DNA of 7,019 nucleotides from CAZAQB01 sp964487155 (GTDB lineage Bacteria; Pseudomonadota; Gammaproteobacteria; Nitrococcales; Nitrococcaceae): NCBI GenBank assembly GCA_964487155.1, contig CAZAQB010000169.1, positions 1-7,019 on the forward strand, given 5' to 3'. Made by a program: the position numbers and the translations under genes. Numbering within the stretch: position 1 is the first letter of the stretch; each line of letters opens with the position of its first letter. This document shows, one piece after another, positions 1 to 4,239 of this stretch. Under the pieces are notes generated by a model, which was given only the letters and a program-made list of their open reading frames with translations, was not told where the DNA came from and searched no databases.

Positions 1-2
1 TG

Positions 3-377
3 GAGGCCCTGCGCCACGCCGGCGTCCCGGTGGAGGTCACCCCGGACTACGTGGTCGTACACGACTACGAACTCTCCCGCAGCGAGTTCGCCCGGCTGGC
101 GGAGGTCTCCGAGGTCTCCGTCAATTCCTTGCTGGAGCACCTGGGCGCCGACCGTCACGGGCCAGGGTTGGCGAGGCTGAACCGCGCGGGAAAGTGCTAC
201 AGCAGCCTGTTACAGTCGGGCCGGTTGCAAGCGCGGCGAGTGCGCTGTAACTTACTGGTAGATGGGCATGTTTCGGGACCTGTGGAGTTTCCCTCCCTCC
301 CTCTCCGCCATCTGTTTCGGAGTCGAATAGCCCCGCGCGCCGAGGGCCAGCCGGAATCGGATTCGAACCCTCGGTAA
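3..377 (+). CDS. C-terminal part of an unrecognised protein, probably degenerate at its 3' end
   Basis: An open frame enters from the left edge and ends at TAA 375-377. Its first 50 or so codons have G or C in nearly every third position and encode a plausible soluble domain with a helix-rich, possibly helix-turn-helix-like stretch (SEFARLAEVSEVSVNSLLEHL). After about position 160 the codon use loses this bias. The frame then runs straight through a sequence resembling the 3' end of tRNA-Ser (288-310), so the last 70 or so residues are unlikely to be native protein. The real gene may have been cut or frameshifted when something integrated here. I do not recognise the family. A GTG at 30 is an internal in-frame start and probably not the true one. 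Confidence 0.35.
   Translation, partial: EALRHAGVPVEVTPDYVVVHDYELSRSEFARLAEVSEVSVNSLLEHLGADRHGPGLARLNRAGKCYSSLLQSGRLQARRVRCNLLVDGHVSGPVEFPSLPLRHLFRSRIAPRAEGQPESDSNPR
209..251. repeat. 7-bp inverted repeat next to the tRNA-Ser-like sequence
   Basis: GTTACAG at 209-215 is matched by its exact complement CTGTAAC at 245-251, with TACAG also present at 198-202. Such short clustered repeats beside a tRNA 3' end resemble integrase arm sites, but repeats this short can arise by chance. Confidence 0.2.
297..312 (+). repeat. Direct repeat copy 1, tRNA-Ser 3'-end-like (putative att core)
   Basis: CTCCCTCTCCGCCATC is identical at 297-312 and 480-495, 183 bp apart. The upstream bases (TTTCCCTCCCTC) continue the likeness to the T-arm and acceptor 3' strand of bacterial tRNA-Ser, which commonly ends TCCCTCCCTCTCCGCCA. 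No tRNA-Ser 5' half or anticodon arm precedes it. Integrative elements often use tRNA 3' ends as attachment cores, so this copy may be an att site or scar. Confidence 0.45.
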
Positions 378-479
378 GACCTACCCTGAGTTCGACCCGA
401 GCGCCGCAGGCGCGAGAGATCGTCGCAGCGTAGCGGCGGCGACCCGAGGGGCGAGGAGCGCAGGCCCCGAGTAATCCCT

Positions 480-495
480 CTCCCTCTCCGCCATC
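480..495 (+). repeat. Direct repeat copy 2, tRNA-Ser 3'-end-like (putative att core)
   Basis: This is the second copy of the 16-bp repeat, preceded by AATCCCTCT, which matches the T-loop and T-stem side of a tRNA-Ser 3' end. A terminator lies about 30 bp downstream, as expected after a real tRNA gene, so this copy may be the native 3' end and copy 1 the duplicated one. The 90 bases upstream do not form a tRNA cloverleaf. Confidence 0.45.
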
Positions 496-526
496 CGATT
501 GACTATGCGTGTTATTTCAGAGGCAG

Positions 527-556
527 GCCCGCTCTTGCGCGGGCGTTCGTTGTTTT
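527..556 (+). terminator. Rho-independent terminator
   Basis: A perfect 6-bp GC stem GCCCGC (527-532) / GCGGGC (539-544) with a 6-nt loop is followed by a T-rich tract GTTCGTTGTTTT (545-556). It lies just after the tRNA-Ser-like 3' end and would also shield the downstream iron locus from read-through. Confidence 0.65.
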
Positions 557-700
557 GGGTGGTGCACATCGCTACTACAGGCCGGCCTCAGGCGGCACCT
601 CGTCAGTACCTACACCAGGGAGGCTCGAACCGCAGACTTCCCTGATCTCCCAGACTGCAACCACCCCCGTCCGAACCGGGGTGGGCGAGTCCGGACAGAG

Positions 701-737
701 GTTCACCCGCCGCAACGAGAATGATAATGTTTTGCGG
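701..737 (+). promoter_or_regulatory. Fur box overlapping a sigma-70-like promoter of the sigma/anti-sigma pair
   Basis: GAGAATGATAATGTTTTGC (717-735) matches 14 of 19 positions of the classical Fur box GATAATGATAATCATTATC. It overlaps a possible -10 GATAAT (723-728), with a -35-like GTTCAC (701-706) 16 bp upstream. A perfect 6-bp inverted repeat CCGCAA (710-715) / TTGCGG (732-737) frames the site. It lies about 45 bp before the sigma-factor start, where iron-bound Fur would block transcription. Fur control of FecI-type sigma genes is well established; the site here is read by eye. Confidence 0.7.
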
Positions 738-781
738 AGTTGTTGAACTGCCTACCAGACAGCTGATCGGGGTCGCACGTA

Positions 782-1279
782 GTGGCTCGTCCATGTCCCC
801 TTGTCCAGACGTTGCTGAGCCACCGGGAGAGCTTGGTCACCCAGGCCGCACCCATCGTCGGCGGTCGCCCGCAGGCCGAGGACATCGTCCATGAGGTCTT
901 CCTGCGCCTGGTGCGCAGGCGAGACACGTCCGCAGTGCGCCATCCTCTTGCCTTCCTGCATCGCGCCGTGCGCAACCTGGCGCATGACGAAGCGCGGCGC
1001 GAGAGAATGGTGGCGCGTCACTCCGAGGCCCAGATCGGGGCAGCGCTGGACCACGCGCCCTCCGCCGAGCAGTGCACCGGCGAACGCGAGGCACTGCGCC
1101 GGGTGCAGCAGGCCCTGACCGGGTTGCCCCGCGACTGCCGTGTCGCGTTCGAGATGCACCGGCTCGGTGGCCACACCCACCGCGAGATCGGGCAGGCATT
1201 GGGCATCTCTGCCAGCATGGTGGACAAGCACATCCGCCGCGCCCTCACCGCTTGCCGGGATGCCCTGCGGGATGCCTGA
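782..1279 (+). CDS. FecI-type extracytoplasmic-function (ECF) RNA polymerase sigma factor
   Basis: This 165-residue protein has the two-domain layout of iron-starvation ECF sigma factors. Region sigma-2 spans about residues 8-75, with the family signature AEDIVHEVFLRL at 32-43 and HPLAFLHRAVRNLAHDEARR at 54-73. Region sigma-4 spans about 105-160, with a helix-turn-helix around HTHREIGQALGISASMVDKH (131-150). It should direct RNA polymerase to the receptor gene downstream when released by its FecR partner. The start is GTG 782: an in-frame stop lies only six codons upstream, no ATG fits, and the first residues already match the family. A weak GGGG lies 10 or so bases upstream. The Fur box at 717-735 implies iron repression. 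Its end overlaps the FecR gene by 8 bp, which suggests coupled translation. The family is clear; the exact promoter set is inferred. Confidence 0.9.
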   Translation: MARPCPLVQTLLSHRESLVTQAAPIVGGRPQAEDIVHEVFLRLVRRRDTSAVRHPLAFLHRAVRNLAHDEARRERMVARHSEAQIGAALDHAPSAEQCTGEREALRRVQQALTGLPRDCRVAFEMHRLGGHTHREIGQALGISASMVDKHIRRALTACRDALRDA

Positions 1280-2222
1280 ACCCACGCCGTTACGCGCCGC
1301 GCAGCGCGGCAGCACCGACCGGGCCTGGGAGGAGGCCCTGGAGTGGCTGCTTACCCTGCAGCAGCGTTCGTCCGGTCCGGTGCTACAGCAACGCCTCCAG
1401 GACTGGCTGGACGCCGACCCCCGTCATCGCGCCGCTTTTGCCGAAGCCCGGCGCGTGTGGGACGTCGCCGGCGCCATCGAGCCTCTGCGCGCCGAATGGC
1501 CCCGGCCGCGTGAACGCCGTTGGCGGGTCCCCAGTGCCGTGGCGGCGGCCCTGGCGCTGGTCGCCTTGCTGCTGTTGCCTGAAGGATTCGAGCGCCTGCG
1601 CCACGATATGGTCACTGGTAGCGGCGAACTGCGCACAGAGGCCCTGCCTGACGGCAGCCGGGTCACGCTGGCGGCAGGCAGCGCCGTTGACTTCTCCCTG
1701 GGGGACCAGGCGCGGACACTTACACTGCACCGTGGCGCTGTGTTTCTCGAGGTGGCACGGGATGACACTCGGGCGTTCGTGGTCGAAGCGGCCGGCACCC
1801 GCATCTCTGTGCTGGGCACGCACTTCTCGGTGCGGCGAACCCCTGACGGCGCCGAGGTGGCGGTCGCGGAGGGGCGAGTCCGGGTGGAGCGGAGCCGCAC
1901 GAGCGTTACATTGGCGGCGGGGGAGGCCGTGACCGCGACCCGGGACGGCCTCGCCCGACGTGCCGTATTGCCGCGCAATATCGGCTTGTGGCGCGATCAC
2001 CGGTTGGTGGTCAAGGACGTCACGGTGGCGGAGGCCATTGAGGCTTTGCGGCCATGGCACCGGGGCTTCATCTACGGGCCGGAAGGCGCGCTGGCACAGC
2101 GGCGCATCAGCGGCATCTACGATCTGGGCCGGCCCGAGGCTGCGCTGGCCGCCATGGTGGCGCCCTACGACGCGCGGGTTTCCTCGTTCACACCCTGGCT
2201 GCTGCGTGTGGAGCCGCGCTGA
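1272..2222 (+). CDS. FecR-family transmembrane sigma regulator (anti-sigma factor)
   Basis: This 316-residue single-pass inner-membrane protein passes the receptor's signal to the sigma factor. Its cytoplasmic N-terminal domain (about 17-70; AWEEALEWL, DWLDADPRHRAAF, VWD) is the sigma-binding DUF4880-type domain. A membrane segment follows at about 87-103 (VPSAVAAALALVALLLL). The periplasmic FecR domain covers about 112-210 and contains LPDGSRVTLAAGSAVDF and VLGTHFSVR. The Gly182-Thr183 pair in that last motif corresponds to the self-cleavage Gly-Thr known in FoxR/FecR-type proteins. A C-terminal domain (about 235-316) resembles the receptor-interacting STN-like region. I chose ATG 1272, which overlaps the sigma gene by 8 bp; an ATG at 1260 in the same frame is possible. 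Upstream in-frame codons are only the sigma gene read out of frame. Family assignment is firm; cleavage and whether it acts as anti- or pro-sigma are inferred. Confidence 0.9.
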   Translation: MPEPTPLRAAQRGSTDRAWEEALEWLLTLQQRSSGPVLQQRLQDWLDADPRHRAAFAEARRVWDVAGAIEPLRAEWPRPRERRWRVPSAVAAALALVALLLLPEGFERLRHDMVTGSGELRTEALPDGSRVTLAAGSAVDFSLGDQARTLTLHRGAVFLEVARDDTRAFVVEAAGTRISVLGTHFSVRRTPDGAEVAVAEGRVRVERSRTSVTLAAGEAVTATRDGLARRAVLPRNIGLWRDHRLVVKDVTVAEAIEALRPWHRGFIYGPEGALAQRRISGIYDLGRPEAALAAMVAPYDARVSSFTPWLLRVEPR

Positions 2223-2238
2223 GGTGCGCCGGCGCTGA

Positions 2239-2254
2239 GAACCCGGGCGGGTTC
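2239..2254 (+). terminator. Possible weak terminator or attenuator hairpin after the fecR-like gene
   Basis: GAACCC (2239-2244) and GGGTTC (2249-2254) form a perfect 6-bp stem with a GGGC loop, 17 bp after the regulator's stop codon. The following bases (GCTCGTCTCCTTTC) are pyrimidine-rich but have no real T-run, so termination would be partial at best. Confidence 0.3.
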
Positions 2255-2315
2255 GCTCGTCTCCTTTCATGCAACGCGCTCGTAGCGGTGCACATGATCG
2301 GGGAGCATCCCCGGG

Positions 2316-2438
2316 GTGCGCGATGGGTGCTGTCGCCTCGGCGCGCGCCTTGTGGCCGCTTCGGCCCTCATCGGCGTCGGTGCCACCGCACGCGCACCAG
2401 GCCTCCCAGGCATTCAGGCAGAGTCACCAACGGGATAA
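2316..2438 (+). CDS. Possible 40-residue secreted peptide or relic signal peptide
   Basis: A GTG-started frame of 40 codons ends at TAA 2436-2438. It begins MRDGCCRLGAR, continues with the hydrophobic stretch LVAASALIGVGA and an ARA-like signal-peptidase site, and closes with a short polar tail. GGGGAG (2300-2305) lies 10 bases upstream as a Shine-Dalgarno site, but it is buried in the hairpin GGGGA/TCCCC (2300-2312). This could be a genuine small exported peptide, the remnant of a lost periplasmic or outer-membrane protein, or chance. I do not recognise it, and the confidence is low. Confidence 0.22.
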   Translation: MRDGCCRLGARLVAASALIGVGATARAPGLPGIQAESPTG

Positions 2439-2443
2439 AAGCG

Positions 2444-2503
2444 ATGGCTCTGACGGTCGAGACCCGCCATAAGGGCGTCGGCGCACAGCCTGCCACCGGA
2501 TGA
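2444..2503 (+). CDS. Possible 19-residue leader peptide upstream of the PepSY protein
   Basis: ATG 2444 opens a 19-codon frame ending at TGA 2501-2503, nine bases before the PepSY-protein ATG. A GGGA at 2432-2435 is well placed as a ribosome binding site, and the frame starts six bases after the stop of the 40-codon frame upstream. The PepSY gene itself has only a poor Shine-Dalgarno site, so translation of this mini-ORF could feed ribosomes to it. There is no recognised family, and chance is a real alternative. Confidence 0.2.
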   Translation: MALTVETRHKGVGAQPATG

Positions 2504-2512
2504 TCCCGGCAA

Positions 2513-3691
2513 ATGCCACAGGCCCGCAAGCGACCGTCGAATAAGCTCTGGTTCACTCTGCACGGATGGGTCGGGGCGCAGCTCGGGTTGTTCCTGTCGG
2601 TGGTGATGCTCTCCGGTTCGCTGGCGACGGTCTCCCATGAACTGGACTGGCTGCTGAACCCGGCGTTGCGGGTCGCGCCCCAGGCCGAGCGTGTGGGTTA
2701 TCAGCAGATGCTGGAGGCCGCGCAGGCAGTGTATCCGGACCGCGAGGCCCGGTTCATCGAAGCCCCCCGAGGCGCACGGTTCGCGGCCGAGATCCTGATG
2801 GACCTGCCGGGCTCCGACGACTTCACCCGGACCGTCCGGCGGGTCTATGTCGACCCCTACAGAGGCGAGGTGCAGGGAAGCAGCGGGTGGTTCAACGTCC
2901 AGCGTACCTTGCGAAACTTCCACATGAGCCTGTCGCTGCCGTCATTCGGTATCTATGTGGTCGGCGCGTTCGGGCTGTTGCTGCTTACCAGCTTGGTCAC
3001 CGCACTGCTGTTCTACAAGAAGTGGTGGCGGCGATTTCTGGTGCTTCGGCTCGACCGCGGCTGGCGCGTTTTCTGGTCGGACTGCCACCGCCTGGGCGGC
3101 CTTTGGTCGCTCTGGTTCACCTCTGTGATCGCGCTGACGGGCATCTGGTACTTCATCGAAATGGCCATGTTCGACGCGGGCGTCGGCCTTGCCGACATCC
3201 CGGGCGATCCGCCGGCGCTGAGCGCGGCCGGGTTGCGGGACGGCGGCGGGCAGCGCCGGCGTCTGTCGCTGGACCGGCTGGCGGCCTCGGTGGAGGAGGC
3301 GTTCCCCGGGTTTCGGATTCGTGCCGTTCGCATGCCGTCCGGGCCCAGCGAGACGGTGGATTTCGTCGGCCAAGGCGACGCCGTGCTGGTGCGGCCGCGG
3401 GCCAACCGCGTCTTCGTCGACCCCTATAACGGAGAGGTTCTCGCGGTGTATCGCGGGGAGCGGCTGCCGCTGGCCTATCGCTGGGTGCATACCGCCGATC
3501 CCCTGCACTTTGGCAACTTCGCGGGCCTGACAAGCAAGCTGATCTGGCTGTTTTTCGGACTGGTCAGTTGCGGCCTGATGATCACCGGCAGTTATCTCTG
3601 GCTGCGGCGCCACCAGCAGCGCGCCCGTGGCGAGCGGCACGCTGGCGCAGGGGCTCTCGACACGCCTCCCGGCTCCGTGGAGCCGTCGTGA
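2513..3691 (+). CDS. PepSY-associated transmembrane protein, probable ferric-siderophore reductase (FoxB/PiuB-like)
   Basis: This is a 392-residue inner-membrane protein with four predicted helices, at about 18-41, 144-168, 194-217 and 341-364. Two periplasmic PepSY-type domains (about 64-122 and 252-312) each end in the same motif, VDPYRGEV at 113-120 and VDPYNGEV at 302-309. Histidines near helix ends (H17 in LHGWVG, H42, H137 in NFHMSL, H192, H326, H332) are the type of residue that binds haem in this family. FoxB-type members reduce or process ferric siderophores after uptake, and their genes sit beside sigma/anti-sigma/receptor sets, as here. Length and topology are normal. The start ATG 2513 has a weak ribosome binding site and a mini-ORF just upstream. 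The gene ends 22 bp before the next start, so the two are likely co-transcribed. Reductase function and substrate are inferred from family and context. Confidence 0.85.
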   Translation: MPQARKRPSNKLWFTLHGWVGAQLGLFLSVVMLSGSLATVSHELDWLLNPALRVAPQAERVGYQQMLEAAQAVYPDREARFIEAPRGARFAAEILMDLPGSDDFTRTVRRVYVDPYRGEVQGSSGWFNVQRTLRNFHMSLSLPSFGIYVVGAFGLLLLTSLVTALLFYKKWWRRFLVLRLDRGWRVFWSDCHRLGGLWSLWFTSVIALTGIWYFIEMAMFDAGVGLADIPGDPPALSAAGLRDGGGQRRRLSLDRLAASVEEAFPGFRIRAVRMPSGPSETVDFVGQGDAVLVRPRANRVFVDPYNGEVLAVYRGERLPLAYRWVHTADPLHFGNFAGLTSKLIWLFFGLVSCGLMITGSYLWLRRHQQRARGERHAGAGALDTPPGSVEPS

Positions 3692-3713
3692 AGGCAGGCT
3701 GAGAGCATCGCGC

Positions 3714-4037
3714 ATGCGGCTGTCATGGCTGTTGGTGAATCTGGGGCTGGTGGTCGCGGCATTCGGCTTGACGGCAACCGAGGTCGTGGGCTGGCTGGCC
3801 GGCGACGGCGCTCTGGCCGCAGCCCCCGCCGGCTACCCGGAGTTGCAGCTCGGACTGCTGGCACTTTTGGGCCTGGCGCTCGCGGCGCTCGCCGTCTGCA
3901 TCGGGTGCATGCTGCGGCCACCGCCGCGGCGGCACCGGCCGGGCAGGGCATCGACCGCGTCGCGGCGTGCCGGGCGCCACGCGCGCCGACGAGCGAGCGC
4001 CGGGAAGCGGCGCGCGGGGCGCCGGATGGACCCTTGA
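3714..4037 (+). CDS. Small two-helix membrane protein with an Arg-rich C-terminal tail, function unknown
   Basis: ATG 3714 opens a 107-residue protein. Two hydrophobic segments (about residues 4-27, LSWLLVNLGLVVAAFGL onward, and 47-69, LQLGLLALLGLALAALAV onward) are joined by a short Ala/Pro/Gly loop. They are followed by about 35 residues packed with Arg, His and Lys. Under the positive-inside rule both ends would face the cytoplasm. It lies 22 bp after the PepSY-protein gene and about 200 bp before the receptor gene, so it belongs to the uptake locus. Siderophore operons often carry small membrane proteins (for example DUF3649 or DUF3325 types), but I do not see a clear match to these. GAGAG about nine bases upstream supports the start. 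The basic tail could be native or the result of a frameshift in a slightly different protein; GC bias does not decide it. Confidence 0.6.
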   Translation: MRLSWLLVNLGLVVAAFGLTATEVVGWLAGDGALAAAPAGYPELQLGLLALLGLALAALAVCIGCMLRPPPRRHRPGRASTASRRAGRHARRRASAGKRRAGRRMDP

Positions 4038-4123
4038 ACGGGCGGCCACGAGCAGCATCGGTATTGCGGCCGCGCGCCTCCCACCCCCGTTTGGCGCGCA
4101 ACCACCGCGCTGACTCACTTTGG

Positions 4124-4143
4124 CGCGGCGGCGAACCGCCGCG
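4124..4143 (+). other. Strong hairpin between the small membrane protein and the receptor gene
   Basis: CGCGGCGG (4124-4131) and CCGCCGCG (4136-4143) form a perfect 8-bp GC stem with a CGAA loop. There is no T-run after it, so it is not a standard intrinsic terminator. It could pause transcription or protect the 3' end of the upstream mRNA, separating the regulatory and reductase part from the receptor transcript. Confidence 0.45.
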
Positions 4144-4180
4144 GTTGTGAACATCGGCGGCCTCGTTCGTCTACTCCCGT

Positions 4181-4207
4181 GAAAGTGAACGCGAACCGGT
4201 CGCGTTC
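4181..4207 (+). promoter_or_regulatory. Perfect 8-bp palindrome with a candidate ECF-sigma promoter before the receptor gene
   Basis: GAACGCGA (4187-4194) and TCGCGTTC (4200-4207) form a perfect inverted repeat around a 5-bp centre. The same stretch reads GAAAGT (4181-4186), 16 bp, then CGT (4203-4205). This spacing resembles FecI/PvdS-class promoters, which have an AAAT-like -35 and a CGT-like -10. A second, weaker candidate is GAAC (4149-4152) with CGTC (4168-4171). No Fur box is visible here, consistent with indirect iron control through the sigma factor. The palindrome is certain; the promoter reading is a guess by eye. Confidence 0.35.
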
Positions 4208-4227
4208 GCGATCTCTAAACGATCAAC

Positions 4228-4232
4228 GGGAG
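4228..4232 (+). promoter_or_regulatory. Ribosome binding site of the receptor gene
   Basis: GGGAG lies seven bases before ATG 4240. It is the clearest Shine-Dalgarno site in the locus, and it fixes the start at a codon followed directly by a signal peptide. Confidence 0.7.
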
Positions 4233-4239
4233 CCTCCGA

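Larger units (their letters stand above)
378..700. other. Non-coding region with tRNA-like fragments and hairpins
   Basis: I see no credible gene here. The stretch holds a hairpin GCGCC/GGCGC at 401-413, a second GTCGC/GCGAC at 422-443, a third GGGGC/GCCCC at 448-468, and a short direct repeat CGACCCGAG (393-401 and 440-448). It also holds the second tRNA-Ser-like 3' end (475-493), a terminator (527-556) and a 7-bp hairpin CCACCCC/GGGGTGG (661-684) without a U-run. The GGATTCGAACC at 359-369 reads as a T-loop on the minus strand, but the flanking bases do not form a T-stem. The region looks like rearranged tRNA-flanking DNA upstream of the iron locus. Confidence 0.5.

Noticed and set aside
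350..385. Possible minus-strand tRNA from the GGTTCGAATCC-like T-loop
   Set aside because: The bases beside the loop do not pair as a 5-bp T-stem, and no acceptor or anticodon arms could be found at the right distances.
404..493. Complete tRNA-Ser ending at the second CTCTCCGCCA
   Set aside because: The 3' end fits, but the upstream bases give neither the matching acceptor 5' strand (GGAGAGG-like) nor an anticodon arm.
1383..2270. 295-codon open frame on the minus strand
   Set aside because: It is antisense to the FecR-type gene, low in complexity and without a domain pattern; it is a GC-driven shadow.
3725..4150. Alternative 141-codon frame overlapping the small membrane protein
   Set aside because: Its translation is Gly/Arg/Ala-rich without membrane helices, while the 3714 frame gives two clear helices.
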